From Pseudomonadota bacterium (GTDB lineage Bacteria; Desulfobacterota; Desulfobulbia; Desulfobulbales; Desulfocapsaceae): DNA of 64,000 bases. Every line of letters starts with the position of its first letter. The stretch's first letter is position 1. The position numbers and the translations under genes are program-made. This document shows positions 1 to 8,339 of the stretch, one piece after another. The stretch lies in assembly GCA_023412495.1 (NCBI GenBank), contig JAEYNP010000045.1, forward strand, positions 1 to 64,000, given 5' to 3'. The notes beneath the pieces were generated by a model. The model ran no database searches. It saw only the letters and a list, made by a program, of their open reading frames with translations, and was not told where the DNA came from.

Positions 1-115
1 CTGAGGGCTGAGGGCTGAGGGCTGAGGGCTGAGGGCTGAGGAAGTGTACGACACAACATATCGATTGCAAAGGAAAAATTTACTCAGTCCTCATAGCTCA
101 GTCCTCAGTCCTTCT
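1..115. repeat. Hairpin of opposed tandem heptamers (CTGAGGG / CTCAGTC)
   Basis: The window opens with about six tandem copies of the heptamer CTGAGGG. After a spacer of about 50 bases comes a run of the complementary-type units CTCAGTC, CTCATAG, CTCAGTC and CTCAGTC. The two arms can pair into a long imperfect stem. The element abuts the stop codon of the lipoprotein gene that follows on the minus strand, so it may act as its terminator. A similar design lies between fdhD and ddl. The left end is cut by the window edge. Confidence 0.6.
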
Positions 116-375
116 CATCTTTCCCCCCACACGATATAACCTTTCTCTTTCAGGTCTTCCACGCACCGGGCGTTTTTGGCATAGGAAGCAGGAGTCGCCC
201 AGGCGTCGACACTGCAATTGACAAAGTCCATGGTTTCGGGGTGTTGCATGATAACCACGGACTTGGCCGAATGGTTGCCGCAACCGGTGAGGCCGGAGAG
301 CGCGAACAGTCCCGGCGCCACCAGGAGGAGCCGGGAAATCGCCAGGAATACCTTACTGGCAAAACATCTATTCAT
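115..375 (-). CDS. Small predicted lipoprotein, unknown function
   Basis: This 86-residue protein has a basic start (MNRCFASK), a hydrophobic stretch, and a lipobox LTGC at residues 29-32, so it is predicted to be a lipoprotein processed by signal peptidase II. The mature part of about 55 residues has two further cysteines and no domain I recognise. The ATG at 375 lies 8 bases inside the end of rfbC, which suggests translational coupling in the same minus-strand unit. The reading frame stays open further upstream, but that part overlaps rfbC and has no signal sequence, so the internal ATG is preferred. Mature function is unknown. Confidence 0.65.
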   Translation of the reverse strand: MNRCFASKVFLAISRLLLVAPGLFALSGLTGCGNHSAKSVVIMQHPETMDFVNCSVDAWATPASYAKNARCVEDLKEKGYIVWGER

Positions 376-913
376 ACACTTCGGCCCCCCGGAAAAGGGC
401 TCCCGCCGCATCTTTTGGGGAAAGAATCGGAAGATAGTCGATGGGCCAGTCGATGCCAAGGTCGGGGTCGTTCCAGACGATGCACCGTTCGTGTTCCGGC
501 GCCCAATAGTCTGTAGTTCGATAGAGAAATTCCGCCGCCTCGGAAAGAACGAGAAAACCATGTCCGAACCCCTCGGGAACCCACAACTGCCGTTTGTTTT
601 CCGCTGAAAGGATAACGCCCACCCATTTGCCGAAAGTGGGAGAAGAACGTCGCAGATCGACCGCCACGTCGAAGACCTCGCCAACCACCACCCGCACCAG
701 CTTGCCCTGGGCCTGGCGAATCTGATAGTGCAAACCGCGCAGTACACCCTTCACCGATCGGGAGTGATTGTCCTGTACGAAGACCCGAGTCAGGCCGGTC
801 TCTTGCCGCCATTGTCGCTCGTTGAAACTCTCGTAGAAGAATCCCCTGTCATCGCCGAACACCCGTGGTTCGACGAGCAGCACCTCCGGAATTGCCGTAG
901 CTGTAACTTTCAT
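368..913 (-). CDS. rfbC: dTDP-4-dehydrorhamnose 3,5-epimerase
   Basis: The 181-residue length is normal for the RfbC/RmlC cupin family. The conserved block around residues 50-65 (NHSRSVKGVLRGLHYQ) carries the catalytic-base histidine and the substrate-binding residues of this family. The enzyme epimerises dTDP-4-keto-6-deoxyglucose at C3 and C5 in the cytoplasm, on the path to dTDP-L-rhamnose for LPS or other surface polysaccharides. It lies downstream of rfbB in the same direction, separated by a 276-base spacer holding two repeat elements. rfbA and rfbD are not in this window. Confidence 0.95.
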   Translation of the reverse strand: MKVTATAIPEVLLVEPRVFGDDRGFFYESFNERQWRQETGLTRVFVQDNHSRSVKGVLRGLHYQIRQAQGKLVRVVVGEVFDVAVDLRRSSPTFGKWVGVILSAENKRQLWVPEGFGHGFLVLSEAAEFLYRTTDYWAPEHERCIVWNDPDLGIDWPIDYLPILSPKDAAGALFRGAEVYE

Positions 914-947
914 AGTGCATTTCCCATCTTCGCGCTTTCAAAAATCC

Positions 948-1051
948 GTGGACCGAGTGGACGTTGTGGACTCAGTGGACGGAGTTGATCTCCGACAGCC
1001 AGCCGACAGGTCCACTCAGTCCATAACCTCCACGCATTCCACCCTGTCCAC
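948..1051. repeat. Opposed tandem GTGGAC-N3 repeats forming a hairpin
   Basis: Four 9-base units starting GTGGAC (948-982) are followed, after a short GC-rich centre, by a degenerate series of units of the type GTCCACNNN (GTCCACTCA, GTCCATAAC, CTCCACGCA, TTCCACCCT, GTCCACGCG). The two halves are reverse complements in their fixed hexamer but not in the variable triplet. It lies between rfbB and rfbC. A second element of the same design is at 4004-4098. Confidence 0.7.
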
Positions 1052-1078
1052 GCGCTCTCTTTTAAAGAATTATTTCCT

Positions 1079-1193
1079 AATGCGGGCTGACGCCCGCAAC
1101 CCAAGGGTTGTTATCCCCTCCCACAGCAGAGGGGATAAGTACCTTCACGAAATTCATTCTTAAAAAACACGAAATGAATTTCTAAGGTACTAA
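1079..1193 (+). repeat. Composite four-hairpin element, copy A
   Basis: Reading the plus strand, the element has three short hairpins in a row: GCGGGC/GCCCGC, then AACCC/GGGTT, then TATCCCCTC/GAGGGGATA. A longer stem follows, built from GTACCTT plus GAAATTCATT pairing with AATGAATTTC plus AAGGTAC. The stop codon of rfbB (minus strand, 1190-1192) lies in its last bases. Related copies are at 18146, 33179, 54866 and 62925, with an inverted fragment near 5011. Confidence 0.8.
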
Positions 1194-2263
1194 AGCTTGT
1201 ACATCGCCTTGTAATATTCCCGGTATGTGCCGTTGACGATGTCATCCACCCATTGCCGGTTGGCGAGGTACCAGTCGATGGTCTCTTCGATCCCCTTCTC
1301 AAAGGTCGCCTTCGGCTGCCAACCGAGTTCATTCCCGATCTTCGCGGCATCGATGGCATAGCGCCGATCGTGTCCCAGGCGGTCGGGGACGAAGGTGATG
1401 AGTTCGCGGCGCGGCAGACCGGACGGCCCGAGTCCGAGTTTCTTATCGAGCAGGTCGCAGATGAGGGTGACCACCTCGATATTCTCCTTCTCGTTGTTGC
1501 CGCCGATGTTGTAGCACTGTCCGTCCCTGCCCTCTTCCAGCACCTTCACGATAGCCTCGCAGTGGTCCCGGACAAAGAGCCAGTCACGGACATTGCGTCC
1601 GTCGCCGTAGACCGGCAGCGGTTTGTAGTGCAGGGCGTTGTTGAAGATCAGGGGGATGAGTTTTTCAGGAAACTGATAGGGGCCGTAGTTGTTCGAGCAG
1701 TTGGTGATCCGCACCGGCAGTCCATAGGTATGGAAATAGGCGCTCGCCAGGTGATCCGAGGAGGCCTTCGAGGCGGAATAGGGCGAGCGCGGGTCGTAGG
1801 GCGTGGTCTCGGTGAATTTGCCGGTCGCGCCCAGGGAACCGTAGACCTCGTCGGTGCTCACATGGAGAAAACAGGGGTTGTCTATCTTTCTGTCGGGGCG
1901 CAGCCAGCTCTTCCGTGCCGCCTCCAGAAGGGTGAAGGTGCCTTCGATATTGGTGCGGATGAACGCCCCCGGTCCGGTAATGGAGCGGTCGACGTGGGAT
2001 TCGGCGGCGAAATGAACCACGGTATCGATCCCCTCTTCCAGGAAAAGGTTCACTGCCAGCTCGGCATCGCAGATATCGCCGTGAACGAAGCGATAGCTTT
2101 CCCCCTCTTCGATACCTTCAAGGTTTTTCAAATTGCCGGCATAGGTCAGTTTATCGAGGTTGACCACCCGCCAGCCCGGCTTTTCGGCGTGCACCAGCCG
2201 GACGAAATTGGCGCCGATGAAACCGCAGCCGCCGGTTACCAGAACGGTTCGCTTATTTTTCAT
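1190..2263 (-). CDS. rfbB: dTDP-glucose 4,6-dehydratase
   Basis: This 357-residue short-chain dehydrogenase (extended type) removes water from dTDP-glucose to give dTDP-4-keto-6-deoxyglucose, using bound NAD. The N-terminal Rossmann motif [10 protein letters not shown] is at residues 11-20. The STDEVYG motif is in the middle, and the catalytic YSASK (Tyr-x3-Lys) lies about 25 residues later. Length and motif spacing are normal for RfbB/RmlB. It is the first gene of the rfbB-rfbC-lipoprotein run on the minus strand. The divergent prfC starts 117 bases away. Confidence 0.96.
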   Translation of the reverse strand: MKNKRTVLVTGGCGFIGANFVRLVHAEKPGWRVVNLDKLTYAGNLKNLEGIEEGESYRFVHGDICDAELAVNLFLEEGIDTVVHFAAESHVDRSITGPGAFIRTNIEGTFTLLEAARKSWLRPDRKIDNPCFLHVSTDEVYGSLGATGKFTETTPYDPRSPYSASKASSDHLASAYFHTYGLPVRITNCSNNYGPYQFPEKLIPLIFNNALHYKPLPVYGDGRNVRDWLFVRDHCEAIVKVLEEGRDGQCYNIGGNNEKENIEVVTLICDLLDKKLGLGPSGLPRRELITFVPDRLGHDRRYAIDAAKIGNELGWQPKATFEKGIEETIDWYLANRQWVDDIVNGTYREYYKAMYKL

Positions 2264-2380
2264 TTGTTCAAGTTTTCTGTTTGCAGAATCGGAAAAAGGA
2301 CATATCCTGGTTATTTTTTTCTGCCTGTTCTTATAATAGGTTCATCTTCCAATTCAAAGTCATATTTTCTTTCAGCAGTC

Positions 2381-3967
2381 ATGAGCAAGCAACAGCAACA
2401 GGAAATTGCCAGGCGCCGGACCTTCGGCATCATCAGCCACCCCGACGCCGGCAAGACCACGCTCACCGAAAAACTTCTGCTCTTCGGCGGGGCCATCAAT
2501 ATGGCAGGCGCCGTCAAATCCCGCAAGGTGGAACGCCACGCCACCAGCGACTGGATGGCCATCGAGCAGGAACGCGGCATTTCCGTGACCACCTCGGTGA
2601 TGAAGTTCACCTATCGGGATTATGAGATCAATCTCCTCGACACCCCCGGCCATCAGGATTTCTCGGAAGACACCTATCGGGTGCTCACCGCCGTCGATTC
2701 GGCCATCATGGTCATCGACAGCGCCAAGGGCGTCGAATCCCAGACTGAAAAGCTGATGGAGGTGTGCCGGATGCGCAACACCCCGATCATCACCTTTATC
2801 AACAAACTCGACCGGGAAGGAAGGTCGCCGCTGGAGCTCATGGCGGAGATCGAGGAAAAGCTCCAGGTGGAATGTACCCCGCTGTCCTGGCCGATCGGCA
2901 TGGGCAAGACCTTCAAGGGGGTCTACGATATCTATCACAAGGCCCTCCACCTCTTCACCCCCGGCCTGCATACACGGGATGTCAAAGGCATTCTGATCGA
3001 AGACCTGAACGATCCGAAGGTGGACGAACTGCTCGGCCGCCAGGCTGACGACCTGCGCGAGGACCTCGAGCTGCTCTCCGGCGCGGCCAACCCTTTCGAA
3101 TACGAACATTACCTCAAGGCGAGCCAGACCCCGGTCTTTTTCGGCAGTGCCATCAACAACTTCGGCGTACGGGAGATGCTTGACGGCTTCGTCGAAATGG
3201 CCCCGCCGCCAGGCCCCCGCGAGGCGGTAAGCCGCGTTGTGGACCCCGAGGAGGAGGATTTTTCAGGTTTCGTATTCAAGATCCAGGCCAATATGAACCC
3301 GGCCCACCGCGACCGGATCGCCTTTTTCCGTATCTGCTCCGGCAAGTTCACCCGCGGCATGAAGGTGAAGCATCACCGCTTGGGCAAGGACATTACCCTC
3401 GCCAACGCCACCATCTTCATGGCCCAGGAACGGTCCAACGTGGACGAGGCCTGGCCGGGCGACATCATCGGCCTGCACAACCACGGCACGATCAAGATCG
3501 GCGACACCTTCACCCCTAAGGAAACGCTGAAATTCACCGGCATCCCCAATTTCGCCCCGGAACACTTCCGCCGAGTCCTCCTCAAGGATCCGCTGAAGAT
3601 GAAGCAGTTGCAGAAAGGCCTCACCCAGCTGGCCGAGGAAGGCGCCATCCAGGTCTTTCGGCCGATCATCGGCTCGGATTACATCATGGGGGCGGTGGGC
3701 GTCCTGCAGTTCGAGGTGACCATGGCCAGGCTGCAGAACGAGTACGGGGTGAAGGCGATCTACGAGCCGGTCGACTTTCAGGCGGCGCGCTGGGTACGGT
3801 CGGAAGATAAAAAGGTCATGGAGGAGTTCGAGCGGAAGAATCAGCCCTCTCTGGCCCGGGATACCGAGGGCTTTCTCACCTATCTCGCCCAGAATGAATG
3901 GATGTTGAAGTATTTCATGGAGAAGTGGCCAGGGATCATCTTCGACAAAACCCGGGAAAATGTTTGA
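2381..3967 (+). CDS. prfC: Peptide chain release factor 3 (RF3)
   Basis: This is a 528-residue translational GTPase, the same size as E. coli RF3. It has a P-loop (SHPDAGKTT, residues 18-26), the switch-I region with ERGISVTTS, the G3 motif DTPGHQDF and the G4 motif NKLD. The SVTTS sequence after ERGI separates RF3 from EF-G. It recycles RF1 and RF2 from the ribosome after peptide release. The frame is open far upstream, but homology begins at the ATG at 2381 ([18 protein letters not shown]). The gene is convergent with the DUF134 gene across a GTGGAC hairpin. Confidence 0.97.
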   Translation: MSKQQQQEIARRRTFGIISHPDAGKTTLTEKLLLFGGAINMAGAVKSRKVERHATSDWMAIEQERGISVTTSVMKFTYRDYEINLLDTPGHQDFSEDTYRVLTAVDSAIMVIDSAKGVESQTEKLMEVCRMRNTPIITFINKLDREGRSPLELMAEIEEKLQVECTPLSWPIGMGKTFKGVYDIYHKALHLFTPGLHTRDVKGILIEDLNDPKVDELLGRQADDLREDLELLSGAANPFEYEHYLKASQTPVFFGSAINNFGVREMLDGFVEMAPPPGPREAVSRVVDPEEEDFSGFVFKIQANMNPAHRDRIAFFRICSGKFTRGMKVKHHRLGKDITLANATIFMAQERSNVDEAWPGDIIGLHNHGTIKIGDTFTPKETLKFTGIPNFAPEHFRRVLLKDPLKMKQLQKGLTQLAEEGAIQVFRPIIGSDYIMGAVGVLQFEVTMARLQNEYGVKAIYEPVDFQAARWVRSEDKKVMEEFERKNQPSLARDTEGFLTYLAQNEWMLKYFMEKWPGIIFDKTRENV

Positions 3968-4003
3968 ATACGAGCGTCCTGTCGGATTATGCGGGTGGGT
4001 TGA

Positions 4004-4098
4004 GTGGACAGAGTGGACTTCGTGGACCAAGTGGACTGGGTAAGCGCCGGCAGCCGGGCCGACATGTCCACCATGTCCACAACATCCACAGCGTCCAC
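4004..4098. repeat. Opposed tandem GTGGAC-N3 repeats between convergent genes
   Basis: Four 9-base units (GTGGACAGA, GTGGACTTC, GTGGACCAA, GTGGACTGG) face the units GTCCACCAT, GTCCACAAC, ATCCACAGC and GTCCACTA across a GC-rich centre. The element fills the gap between the ends of prfC (plus) and the DUF134 gene (minus), where a bidirectional terminator would be expected. It has the same design as 948-1051. Confidence 0.72.
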
Positions 4099-4121
4099 TA
4101 GGGATTGAACCACTCCGGATC

Positions 4122-4415
4122 CTACTCCGCCTCCACCTGATCGACAAAGACCAGCGCGTGACCCTCGGTGAGGGCCTTGGCCGTCTTCTGCCGGGCGATG
4201 GTGATGATGCGCTGGATGGTGCCGCGGGACACCCCCATGCTCTTCCCGGCTTCTTCCTGGGTCAAACCCTCCCCGTCGCAAAGCCGCAAGGCCTCCAGTT
4301 CATCCTGGTACAGCGGAACCTGGGTGAGCTCGACAAGAGGCGTGCCCGTCGGCTTGAAGGCCTTGCCGCAAAATTTGCCCTCGCATTTTCTGGTCTTCTT
4401 CGGTCTTGGCGACAT
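4122..4415 (-). CDS. DUF134-family putative DNA-binding protein
   Basis: This 97-residue protein has the features of the DUF134 family: an N-terminal basic segment with two cysteines (RKCEGKFCGKAFKP), the block LYQDELEALRLCDGEGLTQEEA, and a helix-turn-helix like the sigma-70 region 4 type (AGKSMGVSRGTIQRIITIA). It probably binds DNA. In many anaerobes this family sits beside NifX/NifB-like cofactor proteins, and here such a gene starts immediately upstream on the same strand. Target genes are unknown. Confidence 0.88.
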   Translation of the reverse strand: MSPRPKKTRKCEGKFCGKAFKPTGTPLVELTQVPLYQDELEALRLCDGEGLTQEEAGKSMGVSRGTIQRIITIARQKTAKALTEGHALVFVDQVEAE

Positions 4416-4485
4416 AGTTTTCCGGGATCCTCACAGGGCGATTTGAATTGTTCCTTACTGCAAAGATAAGACAGCTCCGCTGCCC

Positions 4486-4508
4486 CCGCCAAATGGCGGC
4501 TTTTTTTT
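4486..4508 (+). terminator. Hairpin plus T8, pointing along the plus strand
   Basis: A GC-rich stem (CCGCC/GGCGG with loop AAAT) is followed directly by eight T residues on the plus strand, which is the classic intrinsic terminator layout. Both flanking genes are on the minus strand, so no recognised plus-strand gene ends here. It could stop antisense readthrough or mark the end of a short unannotated transcript. Confidence 0.6.
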
Positions 4509-4582
4509 ACTTCCCGCTGTGCCGGATGGGCCAGCCATTCGGCACGCTTCTTATACAGGCTGCCGCGGGAAAATTCAATCCA

Positions 4583-4990
4583 TCAGTGGTGGGAGTGGCC
4601 CGCGCCGTGACAATCGCCGGAACCCTTGCAGACCTGGTCGGCATGCATCACCGGCAGGCGATTGGCGGCAAAGTCGTCGATCACCTTACGGACGCTCATG
4701 ACACTGTTCGGATCGGCAAAGTAGACTGCAATCCCCGCGTCGGCAAAACCGCGCATCGGCCGGGCCCCCAGACCGCCGACGACGATCGCTTCAACCCCCG
4801 AATCCTGGAGAAGCCGAACCGGCAGCATGCAACCTCCGACCTCATGGCCGCCGTTCTCGATAGTCGCCACGCTTTCGATTTTTTTCCTGTCATCGAGCTG
4901 AACCACGGTGAACACGTCACAATGGCCGAAATGGGCGGAACGTTCGGCATCGAGACCGCCCGGATTGTTTGTCGGAATGGCTATACGCAT
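4583..4990 (-). CDS. NifX/NifB-type dinitrogenase cofactor-like protein
   Basis: This 135-residue protein belongs to the dinitrogenase iron-molybdenum cofactor family (NifX/NafY/NifB C-terminal fold). Family features are the start MRIAIPTNN, the AHFGHCDVF block, GGHEVGGCMLPVRLL and VGGLGARPMRGFADAGI. The C-terminus ends with a metal-binding-like tail rich in cysteine, glycine and histidine (GSGDCHGAGHSHH). The ATG at 4990 has a GAGGT ribosome site 6 bases upstream and begins exactly where the family does; a GTG 12 bases earlier is less likely. Such orphan members occur without nitrogenase and probably bind an iron-sulfur or molybdenum-containing cluster. It pairs with the DUF134 gene downstream. 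Confidence 0.88.
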   Translation of the reverse strand: MRIAIPTNNPGGLDAERSAHFGHCDVFTVVQLDDRKKIESVATIENGGHEVGGCMLPVRLLQDSGVEAIVVGGLGARPMRGFADAGIAVYFADPNSVMSVRKVIDDFAANRLPVMHADQVCKGSGDCHGAGHSHH

Positions 4991-5010
4991 TGTTAACCTC
5001 ACTCTCTTTT

Positions 5011-5054
5011 TTAGTGACTGAGAAATTCATTTCTTGGAAATGAATTTCGTGAAG
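5011..5054 (-). repeat. Inverted fragment of the composite hairpin element
   Basis: GAAATTCATTTC and GAAATGAATTTC form an inverted repeat, followed by GTGAAG. Read on the minus strand this matches the long-stem part of the element at 1079-1193 (CTTCACGAAATTCATT). The three-hairpin head is missing. The rest of the 407-base gap 4991-5397 shows nothing else I can support. Confidence 0.55.
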
Positions 5055-5397
5055 AAAATTCGCCTGCCGGAATGAAACAGCAGTCTTTTATTGTGCATTT
5101 GCACGCTAATCTGCAGTTCTTCTTTTGTCAAGCCGGCAGTCACTGCCACTGCTTGATTTATCCAGATCTTCGGCAGGGGGTGAACCGTTTGCACCCTGCT
5201 TCAGGCATCTCCGGTGAATGAGAATCACACCGAACAGACCAAGGGGGCATGATGCCGGCAGCTGCCCGAGGAACAAGCCATGGACAACCCAGGCAGGATC
5301 AGGTAAATTACCGGCAAATCGAATTGACGAGCCCGTATCTGTTGGCAATCACAAAAAAGACTAAAGTGGGGTCTCGTTCCATTCCATCGCACCTGTC

Positions 5398-5976
5398 ATG
5401 TCTCGAAAAATCATCCTTTGTGTTCTAGCCTTCTGCCTGCTGTCTTTATCGCTGACCGACCACACGCCGGCGACCGAACCGCGACCGAGGGCCTCCATCA
5501 AGGAACTGACCGCCACCACCTCCAACACCCATATCCTGCTCTTCGGAACGCTGGAGAACAGCTTCAAGCCGGAAATGATCGACATCCTGCACAGCGGCAT
5601 TCCACTCAAGTTCACCTTTTTTGTCGAGTTGTACAGGAAAACGGAGAAATGGCCGGGCGAGCAAATCCTCGTCCGCAATTTCCAGCACATTCTGGCCTAC
5701 GACACGCTGAAGAACAACTATCGCATCACCCTGGAGGAGGACAACAACCGGGTGCTGCTGTACAAGTCCCTTGGCGAGGCCGAGAAGGCGCTGAACGAGA
5801 TCAACGGCGCACGGGTGGTTGAACTCAATCAGCTCATTCCCGACAACACCTATAAGTTGAAGATCCGAGCGGAACTGTTTCAAAAGACCTTACCCCTCAG
5901 TCTGCACAGCGTCCTGCCCTTTCTGTCCTGGTGGGACGTCGAGACGGACTGGCAATCGATCGAATTCAAATTCTGA
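5398..5976 (+). CDS. DUF4390 exported protein
   Basis: This 192-residue protein has an N-terminal hydrophobic signal sequence (about residues 3-20), then a beta-rich domain of the DUF4390 type. Its position, just before an NtrY-like kinase and ending 8 bases before it, is the usual context of this family in proteobacteria. It is probably periplasmic or membrane-anchored and cotranscribed with ntrYX. Its biochemical role is unknown. A role in sensing with NtrY is inferred only from the neighbourhood. Confidence 0.8.
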   Translation: MSRKIILCVLAFCLLSLSLTDHTPATEPRPRASIKELTATTSNTHILLFGTLENSFKPEMIDILHSGIPLKFTFFVELYRKTEKWPGEQILVRNFQHILAYDTLKNNYRITLEEDNNRVLLYKSLGEAEKALNEINGARVVELNQLIPDNTYKLKIRAELFQKTLPLSLHSVLPFLSWWDVETDWQSIEFKF

Positions 5977-5984
5977 CCGGCGCC

Positions 5985-8312
5985 ATGGAAAAGCAACCCC
6001 AGGGAGAGAGGCAAGGTGAAAAGCGGCCCTACACCACAAGGCAGCTTTTGCAGAAGCGCAGACTGATCCGCCGGGTCATCCTGATCTGCATCCTGCTCAT
6101 CCCGTTCTTCATTTGGATCCAGAGCATCCTTTTCAAGGGGAAAATCGCCCTGCCCCTGGACAACAACATCCTTATCTTCGCCCTCATCAATATCAATGTC
6201 CTGCTGGTCCTGTTCGTGCTCTTTCTGGTCCTGCGCAATCTCGCGGAGCTCCTCTTCGAGAGGCGGATCAACCGGCTCGGCAACAAGCTCAAGACCAAGC
6301 TCATCGCCTCTTTTCTCTCACTGACCCTCATCCCGACCATTTTGCTCTTTTTCGTGGCGCTGCAGTTCGTCTCCACGAGTATGGATTACTGGTTCAACGC
6401 GAGTGTCGAGGACTCGCTGACGGAGTCCCTGCAACTCGCCCAGTCGCTGCTGCGCGAAAAGGAGGAGCAGGTGACCCTGATGAGCAAGGGCATTGCCGAG
6501 CGGATGAAGGATCTGGACATCTCTTCCTACACCTCCGAGACTATCAGCGACACCCTGGAGAACATCCTCTCCTTCAATCCGATCAACGGTCCTGACAGTA
6601 TCGGGCTCATCACCAACGACCGTAACCTGGAAATCAGCGTCCGGGGCCCGCAGCTGCGCAGCACCCTCCTGCCGAAGATCCCCCTGAATATCCTCGACCG
6701 GGTGCGGGATGAACACGGCCGGGAGACCCTGGTGCAGGAGATAACAAGCGGCGACCTGGTCAGCTGCATCGCCGAGGTCCAGATCGGCAGCGGCAGCCTC
6801 GGCAAGGCCATCCTCATCACTTCCCTCTTAGTCAAATCCGATCAGCTGGCCCGGATGACCACCATCTCCCAGGGCATCGAGGACTACCGGCGATTGAAGC
6901 ATTTCAAAGAACCGTTCAAGTTCTGGCTCCTGATCATCCTGCTCATCGTGACGCTCCTCGTCATCTTTGCCGCCATCTGGTTCGGTCTCTACATCTCCCG
7001 CGGCATCACCGACCCCCTGGAAAAGCTGGTCCTGGCAACAAGGCGGGTGGCGGACGGGGATCTCGAGTTCGTCATGGAAAGGGGGTCGAACGACGAGATG
7101 GGGCTGCTCGTCGACTCCTTCAACAAGATGACCCAGAACCTGGGCCACAGCAACAAGAGGCTGGCCGAAGCCCATACCGCCCTCCAACTGAGCTCCCACG
7201 AGTCCGAGCAGCGCCGCCGGTACACGGAAATCATCCTGCAGAACGTTTCCGCCGGGGTCATCTCGCTGGACGACGACGGCAAGATCACCACCATCAACCG
7301 CTTCGCCGAAAAGCTGCTGAACATAGACAAGAACCTCTTCATCGGCCTCAATTTCCGTGACGTCATGCCGCCCTACCAGGCGGCCGTGGTGGACGGCTTC
7401 ATTGAGGAGCTGCAGGTAACCGGCAAGAACACGGTGGAACAGCACATCAAGCTGCAGGTGCTCAGCAAGACCTATTCCCTGCTCATCAATTTTACCCGCC
7501 TTGAGGACGAAGGGGGCAAACCCGTGGGTTTCGTCCTGGTCTTCGACAACCTCACCAAGCTCGAAAAGATGCAGCGCATGGCGGCCTGGCGGGAGGTAGC
7601 AAGGCGCATCGCCCACGAGATCAAGAACCCGCTGACCCCCATCCAACTCTCGGCGCAGCGGCTGCGCCGACGTTATCCGGAGATCCTCAGCGAGGAAAAC
7701 AGCGTCTTCGACCAGTGCACCAGTACCATCATCACTCAGGTGGACGAGCTGAAACGCCTGGTCAGCGAATTTTCGCAATTCGCCCGCATGCCCAAGGTCC
7801 AGAAGGCCCCGGAGAATCTCACCAAACTCGCCAGACAGACCCTTTTCCTCTACCAGGAGGGGCACAAGAACATCGCTTTCACCTGTACGGAAGAGCAGCC
7901 CATACCTATCTTCAGCTTCGACGGCGAGCAGATCAAACGCTGCCTGATCAACCTTCTTGACAATGCGGTTGCAGTTTTGCCGGATGGCGGTAATATTGAC
8001 ATCGTGTTGACCCTCGACGAAGAAAAGGAGAATGTCTTCCTCAAGGTCTACGACAACGGTCCGGGGATTTCCAAGGAGAACAAGCTGAAGCTCTTCGAGC
8101 CCTACTTTTCCACTAAGAAGACCGGAACCGGCCTGGGCCTGGCCATCGTCTCGACCATCGTCGCCGACCACAACGGCTATATCCGCGTCCAGGACAACGA
8201 GCCGGAGGGCTCGGTATTCATCATCGAGCTGCCGCTCCTGAACCAGCAACAGGTCGAGTCGGGGAATCAACCGAAAAACAAGCAAAGATCGTTGTTCGAG
8301 GGCAAGAATTAA
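5985..8312 (+). CDS. ntrY: NtrY-like membrane sensor histidine kinase
   Basis: The protein has 775 residues. Order: a basic cytoplasmic tip, three transmembrane segments between about 24 and 130, a periplasmic sensor stretch, a further transmembrane segment near 310-335, HAMP, PAS (about 415-520), HisKA with the phospho-acceptor in RIAHEIKNPLTPIQLSAQRL (His near 544), and an HATPase domain with GPGI and GTGLGLAIV motifs. This is the standard NtrY architecture. It phosphorylates the NtrX-type regulator encoded next. The internal ATG at 5985 is chosen because it follows the DUF4390 stop. NtrYX systems respond to nitrogen, redox or envelope signals in different species, and the signal here is not visible. 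Confidence 0.92.
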   Translation: MEKQPQGERQGEKRPYTTRQLLQKRRLIRRVILICILLIPFFIWIQSILFKGKIALPLDNNILIFALININVLLVLFVLFLVLRNLAELLFERRINRLGNKLKTKLIASFLSLTLIPTILLFFVALQFVSTSMDYWFNASVEDSLTESLQLAQSLLREKEEQVTLMSKGIAERMKDLDISSYTSETISDTLENILSFNPINGPDSIGLITNDRNLEISVRGPQLRSTLLPKIPLNILDRVRDEHGRETLVQEITSGDLVSCIAEVQIGSGSLGKAILITSLLVKSDQLARMTTISQGIEDYRRLKHFKEPFKFWLLIILLIVTLLVIFAAIWFGLYISRGITDPLEKLVLATRRVADGDLEFVMERGSNDEMGLLVDSFNKMTQNLGHSNKRLAEAHTALQLSSHESEQRRRYTEIILQNVSAGVISLDDDGKITTINRFAEKLLNIDKNLFIGLNFRDVMPPYQAAVVDGFIEELQVTGKNTVEQHIKLQVLSKTYSLLINFTRLEDEGGKPVGFVLVFDNLTKLEKMQRMAAWREVARRIAHEIKNPLTPIQLSAQRLRRRYPEILSEENSVFDQCTSTIITQVDELKRLVSEFSQFARMPKVQKAPENLTKLARQTLFLYQEGHKNIAFTCTEEQPIPIFSFDGEQIKRCLINLLDNAVAVLPDGGNIDIVLTLDEEKENVFLKVYDNGPGISKENKLKLFEPYFSTKKTGTGLGLAIVSTIVADHNGYIRVQDNEPEGSVFIIELPLLNQQQVESGNQPKNKQRSLFEGKN

Positions 8313-8339
8313 TGCTCTCGTAATTTCCGCCAAGAGGAC

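Noticed and set aside
1..45. Tandem CTGAGGG units as a possible CRISPR or telomere-like array
   Set aside because: Units are 7 bases, without spacers, and are followed by complementary units. The layout is a hairpin, as at 41406-41505.
5106..5348. Minus-strand 80-codon frame between the NifX-like and DUF4390 genes
   Set aside because: No ribosome site, no domain, and unusual composition.
6828..8333. A 501-codon minus-strand frame opposite ntrY
   Set aside because: HisKA and HATPase motifs place the gene on the plus strand; the opposite product is unstructured and unrecognised.
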